A DNA stretch of 64,000 nt from Ostrinia nubilalis (lineage: Eukaryota > Arthropoda > Insecta > Lepidoptera > Crambidae): positions 5,241,001 to 5,305,000 of the forward strand of contig NC_087097.1 in assembly GCF_963855985.1 (NCBI RefSeq), given 5' to 3'. Below the pieces are notes generated by a model that saw nothing but the letters and a program-made list of their open reading frames with translations, made no database searches and was not told the DNA's origin. Positions 43,500-57,631 of this stretch are shown piece by piece. How positions within the stretch are numbered: position 1 is the first letter of the stretch; each line of letters opens with the position of its first letter. The translations under genes and the position numbers were made by a program.

Positions 43500-46340
43500 G
43501 TAGAGCGGATTTATCATGACAATATTATTGTCTGCAAAACGGTTTTGATGGAATATAAATTGAGGATTCGCGTGCATTCAAATCGACGATCTGTATTGAT
43601 GTTTAACCACAGTAATTGACCATTAATACCGATAATGTCTTTACTTGTTTCCTGTTTACGGAACTATTCAAAACCATATTGCTACATGAGCAAATTAGTC
43701 ATTTGATATTAAAGTAGATTAAAAACAAAATGATGTCGACAGATGAGGTAACTATTAATAACAGTAAATAATATTGAAAGGTTCTCGTACACGCTTCGAT
43801 TCCGTCGTATCTATGTTTAGGCGTAGGTAATATCTCATCGAGTGTAATGGAACGAGCATGAATCTATTTGCCCATTCGATAGAAGAGCGGGAAATAGCCC
43901 ACTCTCTCCCAGGTTATTGGATCTAATCTATCGATTCCGACATCATTTTGTTTCGACGTTGTACTTTGTTATTACTCGCAAATAACAAGCAGTTTATTGA
44001 AGTACAGAGGAAATTCATTGCTTGTAGCAACTAGTAGCTAGTTGTAATTTGTTTCATAATGTTTTGCTGCAATTATGTGTTGTTTAAATGCTTATTGAAA
44101 TATCATATGGGTATCAGAAGACTTAGAAAACCCTATATTTGTTTTTGAACCAAATATTTGTAAAAAACAATGATCACTGTCCGTGTCCACAAAGCAGGAT
44201 AATTTAGGTATGTTGTCAACTCACTGGACAGGTGGAAACTAGTATTCTGAGTCCAAACTCAAAATCCGTGCATGGATTTCTTTTATTTGAATACATAGGG
44301 TCAATCACAGAAAAAAAATTTTTTTTCGAATAAGTAGTTTCAAGACTTAATACGGGCCTAAATAAATGCTCGATACAATATTTAAACCGCGGCACGCCAT
44401 CATAAATTAAAGGCATCGTCAGCAGCAACACGGCAATACCATTCATCTCAAAATCTGTGGGATCGGCGCAAAATAAATCGATTCCCGATTTTTTGCACTA
44501 TAGAAGTTCGTCCAATCAGTCGCAACGCCATTATGTCATATGGGTAATAGGGCGCGCGAACGTATTACCTCCTGAATGGTTGCACTTGGGCAAATAGCTC
44601 GATCTCTCACGGCTGATTGCCCGCGAGTTATGGAGGATTCGTGAAATATGCCGCGCCCGGAACGCTGCGGATATGATTTGAGCGCTCCTTGAGTGGTCTT
44701 GTTATTCTGTCGGCTCCTTTTCGACGTTTCACCGGAGGTGAGCTCCATTACGTCACGGGGGAGTTTGAAGAAATACAAAAATATTGGTGTTTTGGAGATG
44801 ACTTCTTAGACCTGTGCTGAATCTTTATATTAATAAAGCACTACCTGAAACTACTTAGATAAAGAAAGATTAAATAAAAAAAAATAAGTAGCGTAGGTAC
44901 TAAAACTTTTTAAAAGAGTCTCCAGACTAAAGTTTTTCTCTCTCTGTCATTACTTAGGTATTATTATAGTCTAACCTAACAGTAGTCGAGTCCATGAGTC
45001 AATATTACCTTACCTAATTAACTACTTCATAAAATTGGCGATACCTGAAATCCTCACAGATCTACCTGCTAATCCAAACTAACAAAAACCTCCAAAAGAA
45101 TTATAAACAGACTCCTCCAGTTCACACGGCCCGTTACACAGTCGCCCACCCAATTAATCTTACTTCAGAAAACACCAAAGAAGGCAATTACAAACTCTAG
45201 GCATGGTGGCACGAAAGTCTACATGAGTGGACCAATTAAAGTCCGGTCAGACGGGAGCAGCCTGACCCTCAATACCCTCATATTGCGGCCACATTTCATT
45301 ACATTTGCGGCAAATTCTCTTATTACTTTTATGAAGCTTCGTCCAGTGTTATTGCAGGGACTAAGGGAGGTGAGCTACGAATGGTTAATTCCTCTTTATG
45401 ATAATGTAACGGCCGTATGAATATTCAAATGAAGAAGTCGATGGTCACATTTGGTGTTAGGGTTAATACGAGTATGTATAGGTGATAAAGTGGCAGGAAT
45501 TATGATATAATAGTCGAAGCTGACCAGTCTATTGAGATACGGTATAATACCTAAAATATTATTATCATCAAGGATGTAATGATCTGACCAAGCATATAAG
45601 TATTTTTTAAATTACAGTTGCCTAGTTGCCACTCTCTAACTAAGTTTTAACTATATTAAGAATTGTCTTGCAACAAATGATAATATACGATACTTACTTA
45701 CCTATCTTAATCCATATGGAATAATATCTTTGCCCTATCCGCGAACAAAATGACAATTAGTGACAAAATAAGGTGGACTAAACGGACTCCTAAATAATGA
45801 AGATCAGCCACTGACTGAAGTCAATATAAAGCTTGTAGAAAAGCGGGTTGTATTGTCCCATTTTCGCTAGATTCCATACTAGAAAATGATGAGAAACCAT
45901 ACTAGAAAAATAAGAAATGAACTTACAACTTCCTTTTCATAGCAACATAAATCAAAACTCTACCATTTTCCGAAGCCGATCCCTATTTATTCACAAGCGT
46001 CCTTAATGTCCATATCATAGAATAGATAAAATGAAACGTCTTGCGTTTTATTACAATGGAAGTTTATTCGAAAAGTCCACGAATGCGAACGAATTGTGAT
46101 GTAATATCATAAGATATAGGAAAACATAAGCTCAAATCAATAAACTCACAAGTGCGTTAGGGGCATAGATATGCATTCATTCTTCGTATAATCATCCACT
46201 TACTCGTGATGTTTTTTATTGGTAAGGGGCTATGCAATAAAAATACTACAAATAAGTAGCAAGCAAAGCAAGACTTATTATTAGATCGCAGACAACTCAT
46301 ATAAACAACTCTAATAAGTTGAAATACCTTTAAAAATATT
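43500..46340. other. Gene-free stretch upstream of the SDR pair
   Basis: No exon, RNA gene or clear element recognised. The frame at 44536-44778 (-) is short and shows no motif. Confidence 0.5.
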
Positions 46341-46465
46341 GCGACCTTAAAGGCCGGCAACGCACCTGTAACGCCCCTGGGTCTGCGGGTGTCTATGGGC
46401 GACGGTAATCACTTACCATCAGGTGATCCGTCTGCTCGTTTGCCTCCTGTAACATAAAAAAAAAC
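46341..46465 (-). repeat. SINE-like repeat
   Basis: Contains AAGGCCGGCAACGCACCTGT and CAGGTGATCCGTCTGCTCGT, words of a repeat common in moth genomes. A truncated copy of the latter part lies at about 53980-54030 in the other orientation. Confidence 0.8.
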
Positions 46466-47681
46466 TAAAGGTAATATTTAGCTACATAAAACAAAGCAGT
46501 AAATAAATAAATCGACCGTTCAAAAAGTAGTATGTATTATGTTTATTCATTCCCGCGAACTACGAGTATATCGAAGCCTACTTAAGTAGTTTGTAAATGA
46601 ACCAGCTCTCTTTAAGTATTGACTCTTTTACATAATATCGCAAGTCTAGAGTTTAATATTCAAACGTTTATTACCAGCAAAGGGATGATATGTAGAACCC
46701 GAGGCAGCCTAGATAAATTAAGCCTGGGCTAATAAAAACTTGATGTTCTCGTATGAGGGCTGGCTGGACGGATATAAAGTGGATATTAGCATTTTTCCCA
46801 TAGCGAAGATTGCCCTTTTCAGTTGGTCTAAAACGTAAATCGTACCAAGATTTTTACGCTGAAAATGGTTATATTCGCAATTTTTTATTTGCTTTTGTTT
46901 TACGTTAAGCTCAAGGGGTGATGGATCTATCGATCCCAGACTAGGAATACCTATTACAGTGTTTCTCTATTTAAAAATCGCAAAATATTTCACATCGCAA
47001 TAAAATAATGGTGTGTCCCTTTCAAGCTCTGTCCAACTAGAAATAAGGAAGGCCCACCACTCTGGTAGTGCAAACTCTGAAAAAGTTATATAGAGACACA
47101 AGGAATCTATGTAAGTAGATATAGGTACCTACTAAGTCCTAGAGTCCTAGAGCTCCTGCCAAGACTATCGTACTACTGGAGAGCTCGAGTGCATCATTTG
47201 CCTAAGTCTGCTTTGAGGTGGACTGTTTCTGCAGGAAATAACCGTTACTGCAATATTTATCAATAACGGAAACAATCTTTCAGCGTGATTTTTAAGAAAC
47301 GAAACAAGGAAAATCTAGCTCGAATTCGACGTTTGTGATTACTTTCGAAAGGTAAAGATATTGTAGATAGAGGTCCGTATTTGATTTGAAAACTAATCGT
47401 TGTTAGGTAAATCTACTGTACGTCTGACCGACTCTACCATGTAAAGCGAATTCAATTCTGACGATGGTTGCATGAATCTAAAATCACAGTAGCAGCGAAA
47501 TTCGTGTGAAATGTCAATAGTAAATACCTTAGGCCGACACAGGCAGCTAAAATTGATGGCAGTATGTTCTGCAGCTATTAACACTGACCGCATCACGTTT
47601 TGCATTACCGCTTCGAAATGACAGAATACAATGGGAATTATTTTAACGCGCTTGTATAACGAGTAGTAGGTTGGTACATAC

Positions 47682-49054
47682 CTCAGATCATAGAAGGGAA
47701 TAGATGTGAAACGGGGGCGTGGCGCGTGTCTCCGCGATATGCCCAGAAACGAACATCGCCCGCGACGCCAGGTTAGTCGCGATTCAGTCGTACTGAGGAA
47801 ATGTTCTCCGATATTGTTGGATAATGCGTCGTAACGTGCAATAACATAAGTGAAACGAAGAACTACAGGAACAATGAAGTCATTTACCACATGTAAGTAT
47901 TGCAAATCCATTGGTATTTTGCTTATAAATAAAAAAAACTAAACATTTTTACGAACGAATTCAGTGCCGTGACATTTACTGCGATATCGAAATTAGTGGT
48001 GATAAAAATTCAAACACGTTGTACATTGACGATTTAGTTAGCAACCACTTTATGTCATGCGTAACTACTGCGCAATGTATTTTATTTCTTCCGATATCCA
48101 CTGACGCGTGAAAATACACAGTACGGCCGCATGTGCCGGTCGTAACATAGTGCAGGGCTCGTGTTCTAATACGGTTTCCTATTATCGATAAATAGAAGTA
48201 AATTATTATTTTCTAATTTTGAATGAAAAAATCATGAGTTGCTTGCGATTTTTAAGTTTTTACAAAAACAATAACAATAGTAGAAGGGATAAGTAACTGT
48301 CAACTATGTAATTACTATAAGAGCTAGTTGAAAGCCTAATATAGGCATTATTTTTGATAAACATAGGCGGTACGAATTTCGCCATAATTAAAAAGTTAAT
48401 GCGCGATTGTAGTTAATAATAATTACAGTGATACTGTTATTATTATTAAAGTAACTAATAATATTATTATATTACCAATATTGTAAATACTGGTAAAAAT
48501 CGCAAGTACCTACTTAACCCATGACTTTTCATACAAACTTTGTCAGTCTATAACTTCTATACTCCATCGATAACGACATCGAGCTTTGGTTGGGGTAAAT
48601 TAATATAAGGTAACTTCATTTAGTCCCAATAATTGATTCTGAGTTTTTCGTCCATACAAAATGGAACTGACTCCTTTATGCAAAAATCGTTAAAGAACAT
48701 AATAATAACGTATAATAATAAAAAGGTTTTCATACAAGCATTTTTTAAACCAATTTCGAGCCTTGCCCCCAGGATTTAAAGTATCGATATCTTATCGACT
48801 CCATCTTTCTTCTCTCTAATTGCTTTTTTCAAAGTGTGCGTCACGTCACGCGCCCATTGATTGGCCATAAGGCACGCCTTCTGGCCAATCACAGCACTTT
48901 TAAGCCGGTTGCACATGTTGTCGTAGACTCTCAGTCGCTTTGTTTTTACACAGTTGAATGTGTGTGTGGGAGCTGTGGTGGGGGAAATGTGGGGACACTG
49001 GTTCTCGTTGTAGTTACGCGCGACTTCATATCTATTCTCTTTCTATGATCTGAG
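47682..49054. mobile_element. 1.4-kb element with 8-bp target duplication (hAT-like)
   Basis: Ends CTCAGATCATAGAA and its complement, flanked by the 8-bp duplication GTACATAC at 47674-47681 and 49055-49062. An 8-bp duplication fits hAT, P or Merlin-type transposition. No transposase frame seen; the minus-strand ORF at 47393-47911 runs across its boundary. Confidence 0.85.
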
Positions 49055-49811
49055 GTACATACTAACATTGGATCAGTAGTACATTAGGTTATTACAATCG
49101 TTCAAACTAATGAAAATTAATTTCAAAGTGCTGCAAGTATTTAGTTCTATTTGAGAAGTAATCTCTATCATTAGTAGCACAAAATTTAACAAATCTATGC
49201 AAATAAAGGTTACTCCTAAAGCTGTTTCTATAATATCGGATCGATCTTTCTTCCTCATAGAAATGCCAACATGAGCAACTACGACAGAAATACCAGAAAT
49301 ATATTAGGATCCGAATTTCCCAAATGATTAACAACTGACTAGTGATTCACGTGTATTTTGAAGAATTTAAACTAAACTGCAAACATTCAAAAAAGTTTAA
49401 TCAGCTGGAAAGAAACGGCTTAATTGTGGCAAATTGCGCTTTTAATCATGTTCATTGCGTGTTATGATTAGTTTCAATTACATTAGTGATCTAATTAATT
49501 CCGCTCTAAAATCCGCAATCGCTAATTATCCTAACCGATGAACTGCGACATGATGGTATTGGTTGCCAATAATATAAAACATTATAGTAGATTGATTCAT
49601 GACTCTAGCGTTTTTGCTTAATGAAGCAGCAAATCGAACGCACAACGTTGAATAGAGCTCTGTGATTGGTTCATATGTCACCCTGTGCGTCCACGCGCAC
49701 TGTGAGACCTCATAGTAATGTTTGTGAATACAGGCGTTAGTTAGGTAGGTACTACTCAGGTATAAAATGTTAATTACCTACTTATACCCAAATAAGTAAT
49801 CTATACTTATA

Positions 49812-50015
49812 ACTAGCTGACCCGGCGAACTTTGTTCCGCCTTAATGGCAATAAATAAGCAGACTTTTTTTTTAATTTCGAACGGGATAAAAAGTATCCT
49901 ATGTCCTTCTCCTGGCTCTAAACTACCTCCCTGACAATTTTCAGCTAAATCGGTTCAGCCGTTCTTGAGTTATAAGTGGAGTAACTAACACGACTTTCTT
50001 TTATAATATTAGATA
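49812..50015 (+). repeat. SINE-like repeat
   Basis: Starts AGCTGACCCGGCGAACTTTG and ends near TTATAATATTAGATAG, a common type of lepidopteran dispersed repeat. Confidence 0.75.
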
Positions 50016-50019
50016 GATA

Positions 50020-50475
50020 AATCTGTAGAGAGGTCAATTCTGTACATGAAATATATTTTCAAAATAACTATCAAGGGGTGATTAGTGATCGATACTGATG
50101 CCAAAAATGCAATCAGTAAAATTTTTGTCTGTCTGTCTGTCTATCTGTCTGTATGTTCCTTATAGAAACAAAAACTAGGTACTCGACGGATTTTAACGAA
50201 ACTTGGTACAATTATTCTTCATACTCCTGGGCAGGTTATAGTATACTTAGGAATTCCCACGGGAACGGGAATTAGCGGGAAAATCCTTTTGTATGAAAAA
50301 TCTAAACCGCTTAAGTTAGACGCTTGAAATTTGGCATGCAGGTACCTTAGTAAACTTAAAGCTTAGTTACAACAGGATATCGCAAAATTGTATGAAAAAT
50401 CTAAACCGCGTAAGATAGATGAAGGGGGTAAAACGGGATCCACGCGTACGAAGTCGTGGGCGGCCGCTAGTAATA
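50020..50475 (+). repeat. CTGT-repeat-bearing dispersed element, copy A
   Basis: Carries a GTCT tetranucleotide run (about 50127-50156), then the words AACGAAACTTGGTACAATTA and TTAGCGGGAAAATCCTTTTG. It ends in the ACGCGTACG/GGCGGCCGCTAGTA block. Same family as 58095-58740 and 59720-60235. Confidence 0.85.
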
Positions 50476-51164
50476 AATATACTACTTTGACATGATAGAA
50501 TTCGGGTACAATTATCTCAAGCAACGATAAATCATCTTAGCTGGTTTAGCTGGCAGTAAATTAAATGTGACCAAAAGAATCAACAATTTTAGCGGGATAG
50601 AAGACATTTTCACAAGAATTCAGGACAATGGATGTTGAAAACTTTGTAACCTTTTTTAGCCACAATTCTGTGAAATTTGACATAGAAGGGGATGCGGCTA
50701 GACTTAGAATAAATTGCCCTACATCTTAACCTACGACTTCTTGCTTAATCCAACTTGAGTAATAACCTCACCTCCTTTTCTTGACTCCATTCCGTGGCTA
50801 CCAGCTGCAATTGACGTAACGACAATGCCAAAACTTGCAAGAAATGTGCAAATACTTCAGACCCTTCAAACTTTGGGGTGTAATTAGTGCCGACAATATA
50901 CGAGTGGTTATTGCGAACATAGTTGAGCTGAACATCAGCTGAACACTGATTATCCGAAGGGACGGCCGCAGACGGGCCAGGGACCGGGACTGGTCCACTT
51001 TAATTGTGTTTGGTGGATACCCTCTCGTTACGGGTGGTGCAGTCGAACTCGTTTCAGTAATTTCAGGTTAGGCTGTTTTAAAAAGTCTCAATCCGCTTGA
51101 TAAAATCTTCATGTAACCTAACATATCTTATACCTGATAAGTAGGTATCTACTTCCTTACAAAA

Positions 51165-51365
51165 TCCTATCCTACTAATATAATAAATGCGAAAGTTTAG
51201 ATGTCTGGATGTTTGTTATTCTTTCACGCAAAAACTACTGAACGGATTTTGTTGAAACTTTAGACTTTACAGTATTATTGTTTGTAACCCAGATTAACAG
51301 GCTATAATTTATGCCGATCTGTGACACTGAATTTCACGCGGGTGAAGCCGCGGGAAAAAGCTAGA
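51165..51365 (+). repeat. SINE-like dispersed repeat, copy 3
   Basis: Same family and orientation as 19545-19735. Confidence 0.8.
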
Positions 51366-52980
51366 CATGAATAAGATATTTCTCATCCGTCAGATCATGG
51401 TAGTATCAATCCCCAAGCGGTCGTATATGACCACGTACCTAACAATTGATTATTATCTATTGTGTCTCGGAACCTGAAGGACTACAATGCCCAGTTTATC
51501 TTTTACATTGTAAGTGCGCTTTAAGAATTCAGTTTCTTCGGTGGGTCGAGGTTTTAACAGTAAACATTTACCAGTAAATGTTAGAGCTAGCTCTCAATAC
51601 TGACAGACATCTAAAGAACAATCTAAGGCATCAATTCCGATGTCCTAAACCGACCACCTTTGAAGTAGCGACGTAATGTTGACACGGAGCACCGGAGGCG
51701 CTGTAAACAAGACCGCTGCCGCAAACTGCCGCGGACAGTGGCTACCTGTGAATGTGGGTAGCTTAGTTAACGTGGGAGTAACATACTATAGTACTGTATT
51801 GATGGAACTTAAGTAACGTATTATAGTACCTAAGTATTGGATTGGTGGAAGTTTAAGAGATAGAGAAAGGAGCAGATGCTGATGAGAAGTGTAGCCAAAT
51901 ATCACGATGCGTTGACTTTCATAACTCTACATTCAATATGGCATCATGGCTTACGTTTTTATTGCAAAATACGAGTATGTGCTGTCGTCTACTCGAGCGA
52001 CAAGCAATACCGTGGTCGTTACTATATTTAAGCCGACTCTATACAGTGGTGAAATAAAGAAGAAAGAAGCACTATGAACTTGTTAGAGATTCTTAAAAAA
52101 ATTTACCTATAGCATCTCTAACAATTTCTTAGATGCTAGGATACCCGCTTCAAGTGAAATAGGCAACTCTTTTGTTCGTTCTCAACTAATTGATAGGCCC
52201 AGAAGGTTTCTAATAATTACTGATAATAGGGATTAAAAGCCGATAGGGCTCAACACACTACGAATTGAGAACAAACGAAATGCTAAAACCTAAACCGGCA
52301 TGAAAACACACATCAGTATAAAATTTCTACCGTAACAAAATCCTTTGTCATACAACATTGAACATACAAAACGTATCTGCCCCTGCTGAGAGCTAATATT
52401 TTCACAGCACACAGAACCAGACGGTGCAACGAGAAAGTGCACAATTTACTTGCATTCCGGAGAATTCTAGAACAGTCTTACCTTACGTCGGATTCCCAGC
52501 AAAAGCTTTATGTATTTCTTTAAAGCGACTTGTCTCGTTATAGAGGAACTACAAACAGCAAAAATGTAACCCAATCTTCTTCAAGAACTCCCCTATTGTG
52601 TAAAGTGAATCAAATTTTAAAGTAATTGAAAACGGGAAAGGATTTCCACTTCACTTTAGCAACAAAAGCAGAGAGAAAAGAATGATGTTATGGACTTATG
52701 GTTTTATGAATTTAATTTTTTGTTAGTGTGAGATTTTAAGACGCCACAAAAATTTAACTGCTTTAAAATTAATAGTATACCTAAACATGAGCATTCATAA
52801 ATTAATTCACCACGTGAGTAGCTACTTAAGGACTTAGGGATTTAACTAATCTTTTGTTTTAGCTCAAACATGAACATAGTTTATGTGAGACTAGTGGCTA
52901 AAGTAAAATATAATTATGGATCCTAGATCCCAGTAATTTATTAACGAATAGTCCAGTCATTTAAGCTTAAATTAGGTAAG
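51366..52980. other. Gene-free stretch
   Basis: No gene or named repeat recognised. Confidence 0.5.
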
Positions 52981-52984
52981 AATC

Positions 52985-53415
52985 TCGGAATTCGACATAC
53001 CCAGCTGTAAGTCTGTAAATACTTGTATATTGACACCCTAAAAGTTGTCTCAAAACCTACATATGGTAGGGTGTAAGCAACTATTAAATTTTAAGGTCAA
53101 AGGTCACAAAAATCGGTTTTTTGCGCTTTTTTTGGAAATATCTCATTTCCTATGGGTTTTTTGCTATTTGTATTTATTATCAATATTGTAGAATACTAAA
53201 TTCTCTACAAATTTTGTTTAAAAAAAATTTTTATACGGTGAACCGTTTTCGAGATAGAGGGCGGAGAGCGCGCGGTCACTGCATCACTTCAGGTCAACTT
53301 AAGTGGTTTAGGTTTTTCATACAAAAGGATTTTCCCGCTAATTCCCGTGGGAATTTCGGTAATTACTTGTTGTAAATAAGCTTTAAGTTTACTAAGGTAC
53401 CTACATGCCAAAGGA
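52985..53415 (-). repeat. Inverse copy of the 58620-59045 repeat segment
   Basis: Shares, in reverse, blocks such as CAGCTGTAAGTCTGTAAATA, CCCATAGGAAATGAGATATT and ACGGTTCACCGTATAAA with 58740-59040. Confidence 0.85.
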
Positions 53416-54061
53416 CATTGTCAGAAACCGCCTAAAAAACCGCCCAAAAACATTAACCCATCATAATTATTTTCTATTTTTTTTAATACATTAAGCACCC
53501 TTTCATTCTAATGGACACTTAAGCATTGAAAAATTAAATAAATAAGTCTTTTAACGTTTATTCTATAATACTATTACAACTTCCGGACGTTTTGGTGCGT
53601 GGCATGGTCTAAAACCTATCAAGTTCCATAATTTTTGCCGATAAAATCTGTACGAGGCATTACCGTACTTTATTGCTGGGAGTCCATGTATAGTGATGTT
53701 CCTGCGGCCATCATAGACAATAAAATATCGATTTTGAAAATAAAATAAATCGATTAAACTGCTTTGAAGACTAGATTTGCGTTAAAAGCTAAAAAGATAT
53801 TGACAGTTTGACACTATTACAAGAAGATATCTAAAGTGTCCAACTGGTCGAAGGTCGTAAATAAAATAAAAATAATTAGGACCATAAACTGATATTCATG
53901 GTATCATAACTGTAAAAGTGTCAGAATCCGATGTTGAATCCAATGCCAGTTGAAGTGTGAGAAACATATATATTTTTTTTTATGTGACAGGAGGCAAATG
54001 AGCAGACGGATCACCTGATATCAACCTAGTATAGTTGCCAGTCTCTCATAATCTATGCCAA

Positions 54062-54243
54062 TGAGGGTTTTCGCGATTGAAAAATCCGCCAGATGGCAAT
54101 ACGTAGACGTGAGGTCCAAATGCTGCATGATTGGTTATTTTTGACATGACATTGACAGATATCCACCAATCATGCAGCATTTGGACCTCGCGTCTACGTA
54201 TTGCCATCTCGCGGATTTTTCAATCGCGAAAACCCTCATTCAT
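54062..54243. repeat. Palindromic MITE
   Basis: About 80-bp arms (ATGAGGGTTTTCGCGATTGA at the left, its complement at the right) around a short centre near 54150. It can fold into one long hairpin. Confidence 0.88.
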
Positions 54244-55520
54244 AGCACATGTATAATAATAGACCAAATGAACTTTTATAGATTGTGAAAGAGAAGATAA
54301 AGATTTTATTATTTTATTAAAATCTTGCCACGAGGTAGTTTTTCAGTAGAAACCAGGATTGGATAATCGCTACAGGCAAGTATCAGAACATTTTATAAAT
54401 ATTTTTAATCGATTATATCCATGTGAATCGTTTTAATAAATTGTCATTTTACTTTTTCAATTAAAACTTTTTCAATCCCTAGTCTTGTCAAACTGTCATA
54501 ATGTCAACAAATTATAAATGTCACGTCAGTTGACTCAATTTCAGTCTTCTGTGCGTTTATTGTATTTTTATTTCAATGAAATAGTGCTAAAGGGTTAGTA
54601 CTAAAACTGAAAGCCTTTTTTCAGAAAGAAAACCAATGTGGTGCCCTTATTATTCATGCTGTTTGAAAGTTACAAGTCAGTGATACAGAGTTGCCGACAT
54701 TATAACTCCGTAGTGATACCATACCAAAGAAGAAGTTTTCCTAAACACTTGTGTTGTTTTTATATGTGATCGAATAAAAAGGATTAATTCTACTGCTCAA
54801 ATGGAATAACTTATCCCAAGAGACCGAATATAAAAAAAACCTCTCCATAGAAATTATCACCATCACGAGGATGTGAATTTTTTTGAGAATTTGATATTGG
54901 TCCTGTAAGAAAAGTAGTTGTATTTCAGTAGTAGAATCAACCCTTCTTGTTTCATCAGCAAGAGTAACTATAAAAACGCCCTGTAGGTAGGTATTATTAA
55001 GCTGAAGAGTTTGTTTAGTGTCAAAGACTGTCACACAGTGTAACTTAAATTGGCATATTATGATAATGAACATAAAAACTTAAATAAATATTTATGTTAA
55101 TATTTTTTCTATTTATTTATTTTCCCAAAGCTTCACAGTGACAGCTGAAACAGCAATACTGTTAACAAAACAGTAAAACTAAACTTGGAACAAACTGTTA
55201 CAAATATGAGGGGTTTAATATTTTACAAATTAAAATAAAACCGCATGTTGCTTTACTTTCTCGTATAGGTAATAAATGTAATTAATGGCTAGATTATTAA
55301 TGTTACTTTGTTACCCTCAATAGTGAGGAAATCTTATAAAATGGTAACCCTGATTTTTATTGTCATTCAAGTGCTCTTTCTTCGCATAGGCTTCTGTGAT
55401 TTGGCCAAGGGCCACACACATTGCGATAACATTATGCGACATTGATTTGACAGCAGCGGAGTGAAGTCTTGCGACTATGCAAAATGATACCCTGTAATCG
55501 TAGCGCATACAGACATAGAC
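54244..55520. other. Gene-free stretch
   Basis: No exon or named repeat recognised. The frames at 54741-55073 and 55317-55532 on the minus strand show no motif. Confidence 0.5.
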
Positions 55521-55760
55521 TGGGCGGGGCACATAGCTCGTAGAGCTGATGGCCGCTGGGGCAGGAAAGTTCTTGAGTGGCGACCACGAGCCGAAAGACG
55601 TAGCGTGGGCAGGCCTCCCACTAGGTGGACCGACGATCTGGTGAAGGTCGCGGGAGGTGCCTGTATGCGAGCGGTGCAGGATCGGTCTTCGTGGAAATCC
55701 TTGGGGGAGGCCTTTGTCCAGCAGTGGACGTCTTTTCGGCTGAAACGAACGAACGAACGA
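55521..55760 (+). pseudogene. RTE-type LINE 3-prime end with GAAC tail
   Basis: WAGHIARRADGRWGRKVLEW-like start, RPPTRWTDDLVKVAGGACMR, and the tail GGCTGAAACGAACGAACGAA. 5-prime truncated. Confidence 0.88.
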
Positions 55761-55949
55761 TACGTATTACCACTATTTACCAGACATTACTATTTATTGC
55801 ATACTCGCCGGATTACACGTAGGAGCACGCGCGTAACAGCTTCGGCCTTGCATTATTATAAGATCTTGTTCCGCCCTTTTACGAACTTCCTCCGTGAGGA
55901 TATCCCCGCCGAATTCTATGATGAACCTATCAAAAGTCATATTCTGCAA

Positions 55950-56105
55950 TGTCAACCCACCACAAGGTGGACCGACGACCTGATAAAGGTAGCGGGAAGG
56001 CGCTGGATGCAGGCCGCTACCAACCGTGCGATGTGGAAGTCATTGGGGGAGGCCTATGTTCAGTAGTGGACGTCCTGTGGCTGAAATGATGATGATGATG
56101 AAGAA
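55950..56105 (+). pseudogene. RTE-type LINE 3-prime end with GATGAT tail
   Basis: TTRWTDDLIKVAGRRWMQAA, then GGCTGAAATGATGATGATGA. A different tail from the copy 200 bp upstream. Confidence 0.88.
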
Positions 56106-56614
56106 ATGAATGAAAATGACAAATCTTCGCACGTGTATAATACCGTGCCAAAGTAATCATATAATTTTGGCACCTTAATAACTATTGCCGTTTTTGTTGT
56201 AAAGATCATGCAGCGCTACTTGCGGATATTATTGGAAAGAAAACTATGTGGGCTCTAGATCTGAAGCCGCTTTAACGAACACGAAGTGCTCATACAATGC
56301 GGCGTATTTTCTTCCAGTCTTTAGTCAGGACTTTAGTCGAATTAAAACCCCGGTTGAACGTGATATAGCCGCACTAGAATACGATGCTTTTTTGCATAAT
56401 CGCAAGACTTCGTTCCGGTGTCGACCGAATGTTATCATGATGTATGTGGCCCAGGGGTTACCGTAGCCGCTAAGGTTTGAAACTTCTTGCTTAAAATATT
56501 GTAGTCTTTGGCATAGACTACGATGGTAGTCATGGAGATAGGAGTTTGTTATCTCGTGTCAGATGTAAATGGTGAAAAGAAAACTCATGATTCGTGGTAT
56601 TTTTATGTAATATG

Positions 56615-57631
56615 CATGGACCTATAAAAAAAGTCGGACGGATTCTCATCAACAAAATACTGTGACATTAGGATACACCAGCTTGCCTGTACGTACAGGC
56701 CGGCACGCACACATTCACACCCTGTTACACCACTTCGAGTGCAAACTTCACACAGTTGACACATTTAAGCAGCGAAAAAACAACACGAATACGACATGTC
56801 TTGTGTGATGAAATTGTGTAAAAACCGTTCTGTTCGAACAAACAAAAATTAAGGAATCACATTTCACAGGCAAAATAATAATCCAATCACTTATTTCCCG
56901 ACATTAAAATATTGAAATTAATTGAAATCAAAAACGTCATTCACTCGAAAAAATAATACGTCAAAGACCAGTGTTCTCAGTTATTTACGTGGGAAAATTA
57001 CCCGAAATATGGGAAATTAATAATAATTTTAGGACTTTTTAGTTATTTATTACGCATACAATAATATATCATAATAATGGAAATAAAATAATTTATCATA
57101 ATAATTGTGTTTTAATGGGATATATTTTCATAGGCAAATTTGATCCTTCCCAAAAATGTGGAACTGCAAAATTCAAATTTTCTTACATTGATTTCAAGTC
57201 AGTGTCAGGTTGTATGTTAAAAAAAATCTATCAGAGATAATAATAATATATTGATGATGCATAAGATTATGATTATAATGTACACAAGATTCGTAATTTG
57301 TAACTGCGTGAATCATTTTTGATCAACATTATGTACATAACTACATACCCTGACACACTGACTTGCAAACAATGTAAGAAAATTAGAACATTGAAAATTT
57401 CGCGCCTACCTCAACGCATTCACCTTTCATCCTTTTAAAATGGCACGGAATAATTCTGTCTACATTTCCAAGTAACATCTGCCGATCTATGTTTTTCTTA
57501 AAATAAATGGGTAAAATGTTTTGGCTAACATGGCATCCCTAAATTCACTCACACAATAGACAAACGCCAAAATTTTGCGTCACAGTTTTGTTGTAGCGCG
57601 AGTTCCGTCCGCCTTTTTTTATAGGTCCATG
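56615..57631. mobile_element. 1-kb element with 8-bp target duplication (hAT-like)
   Basis: Inverted ends CATGGACCTATAAAAAAAG (about 28 bp with one mismatch), flanked by GTAATATG at 56607-56614 and 57632-57639. No ORF. It interrupts a locally repeated segment that reappears intact at about 57738-57860. Confidence 0.88.

Noticed and set aside
44536..44778. 80-codon minus-strand ORF (RSGRGIFHESSITRGQ)
   Set aside because: No known domain, no transcript signals; possibly part of an unrecognised repeat.
47393..47911. 172-codon minus-strand ORF
   Set aside because: It crosses the boundary of the 47682-49054 mobile element and shows no domain, so it is probably chance.
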